NCBI GenBank assembly: GCA_016699635.1
Contig: CP064983.1
Span: forward strand, 868,001 to 932,000
DNA from: Bacteroidota bacterium
Lineage (GTDB): Bacteria > Bacteroidota > Bacteroidia > AKYH767-A > OLB10
Direction of reading: 5' to 3'
Length of the DNA: 64,000 nucleotides
In this document: positions 1-9,415 of the stretch, piece after piece
Layout of the letters: each line of letters starts with the position of its first letter
Position numbering within the stretch: position 1 is the first letter of the stretch
Program-made: the position numbers and the translations under genes
Notes under the pieces: model-generated
Databases searched by the model: none
What the model was told of the DNA's origin: nothing
The model's input: only the letters and a program-made list of their open reading frames with translations

Positions 1-710
1 TTTCGGGCAACAATGCCAAATAACTTTTTGTATCTCCAATAGCAAGATAGCTTAGGGCAAGCATGTATTTTGAATCTAATGTAAGTTGCGAATGATTTGC
101 CTTATAATAATTCATCATAGACAAATCTTTTCTATCGTTCATTGCCATCAGATAAAGTGAGTAAATAATTTCCCGTTTTACTCTAACTTGTTTTTCAATA
201 ACGTTGTTTGCATTAGCAAAATATACTGTCTCTGTTTCTTTCGTTTTCACTTTCGACTTCAGATATTCAAAAGTTCTGTTGATGGTGTTTTCGTTAACTG
301 CATATCCCGCCTTTCTTGCTTCAGTCAGAAAATGCAAAGCATAGGCAGTTGCCCACCAATTTTCAATTACACTACCCGGCCAGTATGTCATTGAACCATT
401 ATAAATCTGCATGCCTTCAATTTTTCTTATAACTTCCTGAATATTAAAGTCAGGATTATATGCCACACCACTTTTGTTTGTAATGTTTTTTGCAAGATTA
501 CCATAATACAACTGTGGAAATGCAATGGAGACAGTTTGCTCCAAACAGCCATGCGGATAATCGAGTAGATAAATCAACTGATCTGTAAACTGAACCATTG
601 GCGATGCACTAAGCATAAAATTGGTTTTAGTTGAACTGGAAATAAAATCAGATGCAACCTGCACGGTAGTATTTCCTTCTACCACACCATTACTTGTTTC
701 CTTCACCAAA
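1..710 (-). CDS. Alpha-2-macroglobulin family protein, thioester region (partial, runs off window)
   Basis: This stretch is open on the minus strand without its own start codon and is the C-terminal continuation of the A2M gene. It encodes YPHGCLEQT near 530-550; CLEQ is the bacterial A2M motif whose Cys and Gln form the reactive thioester that covalently traps proteases. Downstream helices (WPGSVIENWWATAYALHFLTEA) match the alpha-helical thioester domain. The gene leaves the window at base 1; about 1,500 residues are visible, compared with roughly 1,600-1,900 in typical members. The retained thioester argues that the protein was functional, hence that the three frame breaks are recent or artefactual. 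Confidence 0.8.
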
Positions 711-1592
711 GATGATGGTACTGATGGTGATAGCAGTTTTATCTGAAAATGTTTCTTTACCAGTATTTACTTTAACTTCTATTGAACCCTGCCCTATAGC
801 TGATGAGGCTATTATGCTCCATACAAAACGTGCCTCTCTAGAAGGTGCAATGGTGAGTTGTGATGATGCATTGTTGGATAATTTCAGATTTCCTGTTGTA
901 GCACAACTTACATTTAACGCTAACGGCATTGACGTAGTGTTGGTGAAGGTTACAGGCATCTCTAACGAATCACCGGGACTTAAAAATCTTGGAACCGATG
1001 GACTGATAACTACCGGATCGGCAACGCTGATAAACTGCTCACTGCTACCAAAGCGGTTATCTTTCCAACTACATGCCATAACACGTAACTTACCACTGAA
1101 CTGCGGAATTTCAATATTGAACGATGCATCACCGGCAGCATTGGTTTTAAGAATGCCACTCCATAGTGCCACCAACTGAACACGTTTGTTGGATAATGGA
1201 TTTACTCTTCTTGCCAGATCAAAGCCATCACCACCTGTAGTTGATGAAAGCATTTTTAAATCGGGCAGCAACTGCGCATATACGTCATACGTTGCAGTCT
1301 GCAATGCTTTCTTCTGATAAAAATATCCGAATGGGTCTGGCGACTTCTGATTTTTTAATGCAAGAATACCTTCGTCAACAACTGCTACTGTCAGTTCGGA
1401 ATTGGGAGCAGAACGTACTTTTATAGTTTGTTTACTCTTACTCCTTGATTTTGCAGCACAAGTTATGGCAACAGGCAATTTAAGTTCAGGTTTTGAAACA
1501 ATAAGCGGCATAAAGCCATGTGCTACCGTTAAAGGCATAGCCCCATCATCAAGTGGTTTAAACAATGTAGCCGTTACATATACATTGGGCAA
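690..1592 (-). CDS. Alpha-2-macroglobulin family protein, third part (bait region/MG side)
   Basis: Third piece of the same A2M gene. It contains the segment SGILKTNAAGDASFNIEIPQ and the following LRVMACSWKDNRFGS block, which fits the A2M domain that precedes the thioester region in bacterial members. The short C-terminal tail IIFGEGNK is an artefact of a further frame change near 710; the next frame continues with SSLVKETSNGVVEGN, joining it to the thioester-containing piece. Confidence 0.83.
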   Translation of the reverse strand: MPNVYVTATLFKPLDDGAMPLTVAHGFMPLIVSKPELKLPVAITCAAKSRSKSKQTIKVRSAPNSELTVAVVDEGILALKNQKSPDPFGYFYQKKALQTATYDVYAQLLPDLKMLSSTTGGDGFDLARRVNPLSNKRVQLVALWSGILKTNAAGDASFNIEIPQFSGKLRVMACSWKDNRFGSSEQFISVADPVVISPSVPRFLSPGDSLEMPVTFTNTTSMPLALNVSCATTGNLKLSNNASSQLTIAPSREARFVWSIIASSAIGQGSIEVKVNTGKETFSDKTAITISTIIFGEGNK

Positions 1593-2791
1593 AAATTTTC
1601 GTCCACAGGTATAGTAAGCATTGCAGAACGCTTATCGGTGTTGATGTAATAATGCTTTAAAATTCTGTTGCTTTCAACCGTTACCAATAGTTTACCGGCA
1701 AAAGGTGTTTTAAAAAGTAAGTTGGCTTTTTCGCCCGGTGCAAATGTGTCTTTATCTGCCTGAATGGTTACCTGCCCTTCTGTGTTTATGTTAAAAGAAG
1801 TGTTTGAAGTGTAGCCATATCCATAAGCCCAAAAATTTGATGCAACATAGTTGCCACCCCTAACTGCGCTGATGCGTACCTCATACTCACCCGAATTGGC
1901 AGGAATAAAATTCAGATTGCTTCCGCCTGCTGCAATACTCACTTCGCGGCTTAACATAGTTACTTCGCGCTTTTGCGAAACATAACGATACTGTCCGTTA
2001 TCTGATTTCTCAACCACATTATACCAATCGTAATTAATTATTTCTACATAGGCAGTTGCCGCTGCACCACTGCCCTTGCTATTACATGCTGCCAGATTAA
2101 TGCTCATGTTAGAGCCAATGTTTGCATAGTAATCGTTCAGCTTAATGCCGAAATAATTTCTCTGTGTATTTACATCAAAAGTGTTGAGTCTGTTTACCGG
2201 ACGACCTGTTTCATCAAACACCGTTGTGTAGATTCTGCCTTGCAAAAGACCGGAGTTCTTACAGGAATCGGGAATCAGAAACTTAGCTATTGCTTCGCCC
2301 TTTTCATTTGTCTGCCCCTGTTCAATCTTTTTATCTACAGGAAGTTCATTAATTGTTTTGACGGTAAAATTATAGCCGCTGAATTCTTTACTTGAAAAAC
2401 TTTTTCTGATCAAATTAAACTCTGCTTCATACTTGCGCATGGCAGCAGGCGGACCGAAAAAATTTGTTGCTGCAATTGCTGCAACAATGGTGTCGGCAGG
2501 TTGATAATCGTTTTTGTTAGTTTTTACCTTCACATCAATTCTGTCGGGCATAAACTCTTCTACCTGTATTGTTCTTGATCCTATAAGTACATCGTTGGCA
2601 GAGAAAATATCTATATTATAATTTCCTGTAACAGCAGCCTGCGGCAATAAAAAATCTGCTGTCACTGCACCCTGACTGTTGAGGGATTTACGCAGTGTCT
2701 TAAACTCATGGCCATTAGGCAAAGTCATTTTTAATTTAACAGGTACATTGGCAACGGGCATCCATTTATCATTTCGCACTATAGTGTTCAT
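1574..2791 (-). CDS. Alpha-2-macroglobulin family protein, second part (MG domains)
   Basis: Continuation of the A2M gene in another frame. It opens with MNTIVRNDKW and carries several beta-sandwich MG-like domains such as VPVKLKMTLPNGHEF. The apparent ATG start is only an internal Met created by the frameshift; the upstream piece overlaps it by 4 bp and is co-linear. The frame is lost again near 1585, where GAAAATTTTTGCCC reads through correctly (ENFLPNVYVTATLF) if the T run is one base longer. That is the typical pattern of a homopolymer under-call. Confidence 0.85.
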   Translation of the reverse strand: MNTIVRNDKWMPVANVPVKLKMTLPNGHEFKTLRKSLNSQGAVTADFLLPQAAVTGNYNIDIFSANDVLIGSRTIQVEEFMPDRIDVKVKTNKNDYQPADTIVAAIAATNFFGPPAAMRKYEAEFNLIRKSFSSKEFSGYNFTVKTINELPVDKKIEQGQTNEKGEAIAKFLIPDSCKNSGLLQGRIYTTVFDETGRPVNRLNTFDVNTQRNYFGIKLNDYYANIGSNMSINLAACNSKGSGAAATAYVEIINYDWYNVVEKSDNGQYRYVSQKREVTMLSREVSIAAGGSNLNFIPANSGEYEVRISAVRGGNYVASNFWAYGYGYTSNTSFNINTEGQVTIQADKDTFAPGEKANLLFKTPFAGKLLVTVESNRILKHYYINTDKRSAMLTIPVDENFCPMYM

Positions 2792-4554
2792 ATAAATCGT
2801 TTCACCCGGCGATACATATCTCTGTCGCCATAAATGTATGCCATAACTCCGGCAGGATTATCTTTATAGCCACCAACATCATAGCGGCTTGTACTTACCT
2901 TAGTTTCACTCAGTAAAATCATGTTAAAATCTTTTCCCTGCCGGGCAGAAATCATCCCTACACGAAAATTTTTTGCTTTATTTCCGATATCAGAAAAAGT
3001 AACCCTTCCGTCATTATCTGTTGTGCCGCTAAACAAAACCTGATTGTTGGTTGATATGCAACTGACATTTACACCTTGTGCAGGCAAGGCCGTCTTAATA
3101 TAGTTGGTAAAAACTGTCAATTCATTTTCTGAATACTTAGCAATCATTCCAATATCAGAAAGTGCAATAACTTTTGTATCGTGTAGCCAATAATCGTCTG
3201 TTGATGCAACATCAACTACATAAATTCCTTTGTAAGCATTAATCTCATCAAGAGAAAGATTGAGCAAGTTGATGCCATTGCCACGGGGCAGACTTTTAGC
3301 ACTGTAATTACGTTGCATCACTAAGTCGCCATAATTTTCGATTCCGTAAATATTATATTGTTTGCCACCGGAGTTTCCGTCTTCCGATTCTTCATAGTAC
3401 TCGCTGTAGCTGTTCTGACGCATAAAATTCAGAATGTTGTTTTCATAAACTTTATAAACACTGACACGGACTTTAGGTACGTTTACGAGTTGTATTCCTA
3501 CATTTCTGTTTCCCTTTGAAGAAAGATACATGCCTGCAGCGTTGGTAAATGATATGGATGGCTGCATTTCTCCAAATGGTACAGTTGCAATAAAATCCTG
3601 ATCTAACATGCCACCGATTAATCCTTTCAGATCTTTTTTAACTGTAAGCTGATAGGATTGTCCTGGGTCGAATGCTCCTTTGATTAAGAAACCATCGTTG
3701 GCTGCTTCTGTGGTAAAGTCTATTTTTGGCTGAACAGTAACGTAAGTTTCAATCTGCTTCAAATCAACAGCCTGATTGGTGTAAACATGAATGACAGGTT
3801 GCGTGTTGTCATATTCGCCTGATACATTCATAACTGTAAGCCTGTCGGGCAGTGGCACATCGGCATCTTTAACAAGAACATTTTCTGTTTTATAGTTGCT
3901 GCCATTACATGCCAAACCTTTATTAATAGAAACGCTGACATTTACTTTTTTAAAATCTGCAGGTTGTATGTTGTTTATTTCCAGAACCACTTCTGTTGAA
4001 GCTTCGTTGGTAACAACGGTAAAAGGATAAACTTTTTCATTAATTTTCAGTTGAGCAAGGTCTTTCATCTGCGCTGACGGAACAGGATAATTAAAATCAA
4101 GTTTTGCCAGCAACACAATGCTGTTTTGTTGTGTAGAAAGTGCCCAGTGTGCATGAAGGCCTTCAAGCTGCGTCAGTGGCGTATGAAAATCATAAGCAGC
4201 AGGTGCATCAAAAGAAAGCAGTCTGTTTCCAAAAAGAATTTTATCCGTAACAACAGCTTTATAAAAGGTAGCGGGGCCAAAAGATGTTTCTGGCGAAAAC
4301 ATCAACTCGCGTTTGGTATTCCACTTAAATAATCCCCTGACCGTTGGTGTGAAGGCAATATACTGTATGCTGTCCCAGCGGTTGAGCAGGCTGTCGTCAA
4401 CAAGGTCTTTATCAAAAGTAAAAATGAGATTTTGTTGTTGCGCTACAACATCTTCAAAATTTTTGCCGGTAACAGTAACAGTGTTTTGGTTTTTGCATGC
4501 CGATAGCAGAACAATGCATAGCATTGTCCATAAATGGTGTTTAAGGGTACTCAT
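2788..4554 (-). CDS. Alpha-2-macroglobulin family lipoprotein, N-terminal part (frameshifted gene)
   Basis: First of four reading-frame pieces of one bacterial alpha-2-macroglobulin (A2M) gene that runs leftward off the window. Residues 1-20 form a lipoprotein signal ending in the lipobox LSAC, so Cys20 should be lipidated and the protein held in the envelope, where A2Ms trap attacking proteases. The rest is beta-rich and matches the N-terminal MG-type domains. The frame breaks just after RDMYR: reading on in the next frame restores the conserved RPGETIYMN context, so one C is missing from a CCC run near 2800. The family and single-gene reading are secure; whether the break is real or a sequencing error is not. 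Confidence 0.88.
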   Translation of the reverse strand: MSTLKHHLWTMLCIVLLSACKNQNTVTVTGKNFEDVVAQQQNLIFTFDKDLVDDSLLNRWDSIQYIAFTPTVRGLFKWNTKRELMFSPETSFGPATFYKAVVTDKILFGNRLLSFDAPAAYDFHTPLTQLEGLHAHWALSTQQNSIVLLAKLDFNYPVPSAQMKDLAQLKINEKVYPFTVVTNEASTEVVLEINNIQPADFKKVNVSVSINKGLACNGSNYKTENVLVKDADVPLPDRLTVMNVSGEYDNTQPVIHVYTNQAVDLKQIETYVTVQPKIDFTTEAANDGFLIKGAFDPGQSYQLTVKKDLKGLIGGMLDQDFIATVPFGEMQPSISFTNAAGMYLSSKGNRNVGIQLVNVPKVRVSVYKVYENNILNFMRQNSYSEYYEESEDGNSGGKQYNIYGIENYGDLVMQRNYSAKSLPRGNGINLLNLSLDEINAYKGIYVVDVASTDDYWLHDTKVIALSDIGMIAKYSENELTVFTNYIKTALPAQGVNVSCISTNNQVLFSGTTDNDGRVTFSDIGNKAKNFRVGMISARQGKDFNMILLSETKVSTSRYDVGGYKDNPAGVMAYIYGDRDMYRRVKRFI

Positions 4555-4758
4555 AATGCAGATTTTACCTTTATAAAAATCATAAAGGTAACGGATGAAA
4601 TGTTATAGAAGTATAGGAGGAATAAAATTTTTAAACTTCCCAATAATTGAAAAGCATGATGCCTACAATATTTCAGTGATTAAATGCCTTTATAATACAA
4701 ATAAATCTCAACAAAAAAGACTTTAATTTAATGCTTTGATATACTAAGAAATCCAGAT

Positions 4759-4970
4759 CTATTCTTTTACAAATTTTGCATATTCTTTAAAACCATTGTA
4801 ACTAACCTCAACAATGTAAATGCCTTTTGCAAGATTTGCTATGGGAACGATTACTTTTTGTTGTACAAAACTTTGCCTGTAAACTTCTTTATTCAGTACA
4901 TTAAACAAACGTAAATTGTATGATGTTCGTACAGCCTTTACCTGATATACACCCTGTGCTAAATTTGTTT
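4759..4970 (-). pseudogene. Orphan T9SS type A sorting-domain fragment
   Basis: An open stretch of about 70 codons with no start of its own abuts the pdhB stop. It encodes YNLRLFNVLNKEVYRQ...LAKGIYIVEVSYNG...KFVKE followed by TAG. This is the pattern of the C-terminal beta-sandwich that directs proteins to the type IX secretion system. It is preceded by a second, similar tail-like string (NLAQGVYQVKAV). No signal peptide or cargo domain lies upstream because pdhB occupies that place. I read it as the remnant of a secreted-protein gene whose body was lost. Confidence 0.5.
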
Positions 4971-5949
4971 AGTCCAAATACATCACCTTCTTCACAGCCC
5001 TGATAATACGTTCGGGGTTTGGGAGGTAGGCATCAATAAGTGTAGGGGCATAGGGCAATGGCACATCGCCACCTGTTACACGCAGCACCGGTGCATCAAG
5101 ATAATCGAATGCTTCGCGCTGTACTTTAAATGCAACTTCTGTAGCAATGTTTGCCAGCTACCACGATTCTTCAACAATTACCATGCGATTGGTTTTTTTA
5201 ACCGACTCAATAACTGTTGCATAGTCAATAGGACGCACCGTACGCAGGTCAATAATTTCAACGTCTATATTTTCTTTGGCTAACTCTTCTGCTGCCTTAT
5301 ATGCAGTCTTTATAATTTTTCCGAACGATACAATGGTAACATCATTGCCAGGACGTTTGATGTCTGCAACGCCAATAGGCATCAGGTATTCACCTTCAGG
5401 CACTTCGCCTTTGTCGCCATACATTTGTTCGCTTTCCATAAAAATTACAGGATCGTCATCACGTATTGCGGCTTTAAGAAGTCCTTTGGCATCTTTAGGG
5501 TTTGAGGGAACAATAACTTTTAGTCCGGGGCAGTTGGCATACCAACTTTCAAATGCCTGTGAGTGTTGTGAACTGAGCATACCTGCCGATGCAGTAGGCC
5601 CGCGAAAAACAATAGGTACTCCATATTGTCCGCCACTCATACTTTTCATTTTAGCTGCTGCATTAATAACCTGATCAATGGCAACCAATGAAAAATTAAA
5701 GGTCATAAACTCTATAACAGGACGCAAACCATTCATGGCAGCACCAACACCTATTCCTGCAAAACCCAATTCTGCAATAGGTGTGTCAATAACACGTTTG
5801 GCACCAAACTCATCCAACATGCCTTGCGAAACTTTATATGCACCGTTGTATTGTGCAACCTCCTCGCCCATTAAAAAAACATTGGGGTCCCTGCGCATTT
5901 CTTCGCTTAAGGCTTCTCGCAGGGCTTCTCTGAATTGTATTTCGCGCAT
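4969..5949 (-). CDS. pdhB: Pyruvate dehydrogenase E1 component, beta subunit (in-frame TAG)
   Basis: Thiamine-diphosphate-dependent E1 beta subunit; with E1 alpha it decarboxylates pyruvate and passes the acetyl group to E2 lipoyl domains. The sequence begins MREIQFREALREAL and has the family blocks GEEVAQYNGAYKVSQG, DTPIAELGFAGIGVGAA, QHSQAFESWYANCPGLKV and IDLRTVRPID. A TAG codon at 5158-5160, after VIVEESW, interrupts the frame; the same frame continues with LANIATEVAFKVQREAFDYLDAPV and VTGGDVPLPYAPTLIDAYLPN to a natural TAA, giving the usual length of about 326 residues. The stop is a substitution, not an indel. E1 alpha is not in the window. Confidence 0.93.
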
Positions 5950-6070
5950 AATATTGTTCTATGCCACAAATGTACATAAAATCAATACAGTGTTCAAAAA
6001 CAGTGATGGAATATCATGAATTGTTATTTGTCTAACCAATTATTCTAAAAGCAACTTGAATATATTTAAA

Positions 6071-6101
6071 TTGTTTTGCGAAAAAGTTTTATTTATCTTT
6101 G
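6071..6101 (+). promoter_or_regulatory. Bacteroidota-type promoter for the antitoxin-like gene
   Basis: A -33-like TTG (6071-6073) lies 20 bp before TATCTTTG (6094-6101), matching the TTG-N19/20-TAnnTTTG sigma factor consensus of this phylum. The first ATG follows within 3 bp, so the transcript would be leaderless or would use the second ATG at 6110. Confidence 0.5.
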
Positions 6102-6103
6102 TA

Positions 6104-6303
6104 ATGCAAATGAAATTTTACGAAAAATATCCACAATTAAAAGAAAAAGAATTTTTAGCAGAACTCTTGTCAAAATCTGTTTTTGCCACAATGGCTTTGG
6201 AAAATCAACAAGTTCCGATGAAAAAATTCAGGAGATTGTTAAATCACTTCTGAATGAAAAGGAATCAAAAGGGGGTCAATTCTTTTCTGATCAAATTCAA
6301 TAA
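6104..6303 (+). CDS. VbhA-like Fic antitoxin (class I inhibitor helix), frameshifted
   Basis: Reconstructed protein of about 66 residues: an N-terminal MQMKFYEKYPQLKEKEF, then SVFATMALENQQV and, after one frameshift near 6214, SDEKIQEIVKSLLNEKESK. Restoring one T to GTTCC (GTTTCC) joins the halves. TMALEN fits the Fic inhibitory motif (S/T)xxxE(G/N), and ALEN..VSDE is the pattern of VbhA-type antitoxins, whose helix blocks ATP in the Fic active site. Its 3' end overlaps the 3' end of the opposing fic gene by 39 bp; the usual arrangement is upstream in the same operon. The role is inferred from motif and neighbour; expression is untested. Confidence 0.62.
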
Positions 6304-6846
6304 TAGCTCAAAATTTCCTTTATCAGCCAATCTTAATGCGTTGATATAAATATTACGATTATCGCCTTGCCGGTGATAAAGTTCAAGAGGTTTGTACCCC
6401 AATTTCAATGCAACAAGATTCATCAATATCCTTGCCGTACGCCCGTTACCATTATTGAAAGGATGAATTCTGACAAACTCATAATGAGCAAATATTAAAC
6501 AATCGAGATGATCCTGAGTGTGTTTGGAATTGATTAGTTTAAAATTTAAATTATCAATGTACTGATACATTAATTGAACAACCTGACCTGGCTCAGGCGG
6601 TATCAGATTACCGACATATACTGATACTGTTCTCCATTTACCGGCCCATTCATATAATTCTGAAAATGCAATCCTGTGAATTTCGCATATTAATTGAGAA
6701 GAAATAATAATATCCGTGTCGAGTTCGAAAATAAAATATTCAGCAGTTGCTACACCTTTCGACTCAATCTCATTAATGAATCTTTTGTCTGTTATTCCTA
6801 GTTTATTTTCTTCAGGATATGATGTTTGATTGGTATCATCACTCAT
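6265..6846 (-). CDS. Fic/DOC family protein (probable toxin-like AMP transferase)
   Basis: A 193-residue Fic-fold protein. The signature HPFNNGNGRT lies at residues 128-137, with R139 after it; the flap-side block FSELYEWAGKWRTVSV is at 61-76. Fic enzymes transfer AMP or another nucleotide moiety from NTPs to target proteins. The acidic residue of HPFx(D/E)GNGR, which binds Mg2+, is Asn132 here, as in the mobile-mystery-protein-B-like branch, so the activity may differ from canonical AMPylation. No inhibitory (S/T)xxxE(G/N) helix is evident inside the protein, consistent with inhibition in trans by the convergent small gene. The family is certain; substrate and activity are unknown. Confidence 0.87.
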   Translation of the reverse strand: MSDDTNQTSYPEENKLGITDKRFINEIESKGVATAEYFIFELDTDIIISSQLICEIHRIAFSELYEWAGKWRTVSVYVGNLIPPEPGQVVQLMYQYIDNLNFKLINSKHTQDHLDCLIFAHYEFVRIHPFNNGNGRTARILMNLVALKLGYKPLELYHRQGDNRNIYINALRLADKGNFELLLNLIRKELTPF

Positions 6847-6920
6847 GCTTACTTCAATTAATCATTCATTCTTTTAGTTAGATGTTAAATTAAAGATAAC
6901 AACAAACACTTCAAACAATT

Positions 6921-7946
6921 CTATGCACCCATTTGCGAATAGCGCATCATCAACTCCTCTGCTTTTGTAACCATATCAGGAGAGCCAATAAATAATGGTG
7001 TTCGCTGATGTAAAGATGTTGGTTGAATATCGAGTATGCGGTTAAATCCGTCAGAGGCTTTGCCACCGGCTTGCTCTACAATAAATGCCAACGGATTACA
7101 CTCATAAAGCAATCTTAGTTTTCCTTTTGGTGATTTTGCTGTGGCTGGATAAACATAAATGCCACCTTTTAAAAGATTGCGGTGGAAATCGGCAACTAAC
7201 GATCCTATATATCTTGATGAATATGGTCGTTTTGTTTTTTCATCTTCCTCCTGACAGAATTTTATAAACTTCTTTACGCCCTCAAGAAAAGGTGTATAGT
7301 TACCTTCGTTTACAGAATAAATAAAAACTTCTTTTGGTATTTTCATATCGGGATGCGAAACACAGAATTCACCGATAGAAGGATCTAATGTAAACCCGTT
7401 AACAACTTTGCCTGTTGTATAAACCATCATGGTTGATGAGCCGTAAATAACATAACCGGCAGCCACCTGTTCAGTACCTTTTTGCATAAAATCAGAAAGG
7501 TTGCTGTAATTTGAAAGTGTTGTTCTTCTGTAGATAGAAAAAATTGTTCCTATAGAAACATTTACATCAATATTTGATGAGCCATCCAAAGGATCCATGG
7601 CAACAACATACTTTGCATTTTTAGAAATTTCTGAATTGATGGGAACCATCTCTTCGTTTTCTTCGCTGGCAACAGCACAGGTTTCGCCACCGCTGCTCAA
7701 TGCAGAAATAAACTGTTCGTTGGCATATACATCTAATTTTTTTACTTCTTCGCCCTGCACATTGGTATTTCCATAGTCGCCAAGAATATCTACAAGGCCT
7801 GCTTTATTCACTTCGCGATTAACCATTTTAGCAGCAATGCCAATGTCGCGCAGCAAACGTGATAATTCTCCTTTTGCATAAGGAAAATCTGCCTGACGTT
7901 CGATAATAAATTGTCCTAGAGTTATAACCCGTTTTGGTGTGTACAT
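6921..7946 (-). CDS. fbp: Class I fructose-1,6-bisphosphatase
   Basis: Gluconeogenic hydrolysis of fructose 1,6-bisphosphate to fructose 6-phosphate in the cytoplasm. The 341-residue protein has the class I metal/active-site signature MDPLDGSSNIDVNVSIGT, followed by FSIYRR, and the C-terminal GGKASDG...IQPTSLHQRTPLFIGS block. The length is normal and the frame is intact. The start is supported by a TATTTTTG promoter element about 22 bp upstream. It is transcribed alone. Confidence 0.96.
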   Translation of the reverse strand: MYTPKRVITLGQFIIERQADFPYAKGELSRLLRDIGIAAKMVNREVNKAGLVDILGDYGNTNVQGEEVKKLDVYANEQFISALSSGGETCAVASEENEEMVPINSEISKNAKYVVAMDPLDGSSNIDVNVSIGTIFSIYRRTTLSNYSNLSDFMQKGTEQVAAGYVIYGSSTMMVYTTGKVVNGFTLDPSIGEFCVSHPDMKIPKEVFIYSVNEGNYTPFLEGVKKFIKFCQEEDEKTKRPYSSRYIGSLVADFHRNLLKGGIYVYPATAKSPKGKLRLLYECNPLAFIVEQAGGKASDGFNRILDIQPTSLHQRTPLFIGSPDMVTKAEELMMRYSQMGA

Positions 7947-7968
7947 AAGTGTTATCTTGTTTGGGTTA

Positions 7969-7976
7969 CAAAAATA
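7969..7976 (-). promoter_or_regulatory. -7 element upstream of fbp
   Basis: TATTTTTG on the minus strand matches TAnnTTTG and lies 22 bp before the fbp start. No clear -33 TTTG is present at the expected distance, so this is a weaker call. Confidence 0.35.
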
Positions 7977-8238
7977 AGGAAAAAGGCTACATGCCGATAG
8001 CCAAGTGTTCTTGAACAGTGAATTGCCGTGTGTACTTGTCTGATTGATGTTTCATGATGAAATGTTGTTTTGATATTGTGATGGGTAAATTGTAAAATTG
8101 TGAGTTAGCTCAAAGGCCTAACCACATTTACAATTAAAAATCTTTAGCTTGAACTTTTTATGTAAAAAATTAGCATTCCTTTATTTGAAAAGTCAACCGT
8201 AATTTTACTTAGCTTTACATTTTAAAAATTAAACAACC

Positions 8239-9415
8239 ATGAAAAATCTCTTCTTTTTACTTTGCCTGTCCTCTTTTACTGTGAAAGGACAAATCACACC
8301 TCCCTACATTAACGACTTTGAAAATGGTGCACAAGGCTGGTTTGATACCACCTACAGTGGAAGTTCGTGGGAGCTTGGTACACCTAACTTCGGATTAACA
8401 TCAGGCGCTCATTCCGGCAGCAATGCATGGGATATTTCGCTTGATTCTGCTTACCAAAACAACACCTTGTGTTATTTGTATTCTCCACACTTTAATTTTA
8501 GTACTACTACCAATTCTATTTTATCGTTTTGGTTAAACTACAAAGTAGAAGCACAATGGGACGGAACTCTACTTCAATATTCAACAGACTCAGGAACTAC
8601 ATGGAAAGTACTTGGATTCAATGATACCATTCCAACCATTAACTGGAATTCGCATAACATTGTTGGAGCCTGGGGTTGGTCAGGTACATCAAACTGTTGG
8701 GCTTTGTCTGCCATTAAATTAGATTCTGTTTACGGTTTACCTGATGTTCAATTCAGATTTCAATTTTCTTCTGATACAAACATTTTCTATGATGGAATTA
8801 GCATTGACGACTTTTCTATTTACTCCTTGCCGAATAATGATGCAGCCATTGCTTCAATAATTTCTCCATCAAAAAATGTACAACAACCCTCTGTTTTGGC
8901 TACGGCTAATATTGCTAATGTTGGTTCAAACACTCTATTATCTATTCCCGTTGGTGTTACCATCAATGGTGGAACACCATTTTTTTCAATTTATAATGGC
9001 TCCTTAACTTCCATCAAGGCTGATAGTTTTTCAGTAGGTAATTTTATAGCGCCAAATGGTTATTACACTATTTGTTTCTTCACCCAATTGCCCGGAGACA
9101 CCAACCCCTTAAACGACACTTTGTGTTGTGAAATCAATAACGGTGTCAGTTCGGTAACAGCATCCGATAATTCATCATTCGTAATATATCCGAACCCATC
9201 AGGAAATAATTTGATACGAATAAGAAACCTAAATGCAAAAGGAGTATTTTCAGTTTGTATTATTGATGGTCTTGGAAATACTGTTTATTCATCCCAACAA
9301 TTAAGTAACAATTCCTTTATCATAAACAAAAAACTTTCTGCAGGAATCTATCTTGCGCTTCATAACTGAAGGTGATAAACTTTGTTATAAGAAATTAATT
9401 GTGACTGAGAATTAA
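8239..9415 (+). CDS. Secreted T9SS type A protein with MAM-like/choice-of-anchor domain
   Basis: Signal peptide MKNLFFLLCLSSFTVKGQ, then a jelly-roll domain (residues about 20-195: YINDFENGAQGWFDTT, LSFWLNYKVEAQWDGTLLQYS, GISIDDFSIY) of the choice-of-anchor J/MAM-like type, and a CARDB-like segment. The tail has YPNPSGN and CIIDGLGNTVYSS, a type A sorting domain. The first frame stops at 9369 after GIYLALHN, but the next frame supplies the expected end, FITEGDKLCYKKLIVTEN, with stop at 9413-9415, so one indel near 9355 disrupts the last 20 residues. The cargo function is unknown; presumably cell-surface or released. Confidence 0.8.

Noticed and set aside
694..1614. Plus-strand reading frames opposite the A2M gene
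   Set aside because: They are shadows of the minus-strand A2M coding sequence, which has family motifs throughout.
5276..5674. A 132-codon plus-strand reading frame inside pdhB
   Set aside because: It is fully antisense to a conserved enzyme gene, lacks a promoter or a recognisable product, and follows from the codon bias of the real strand.
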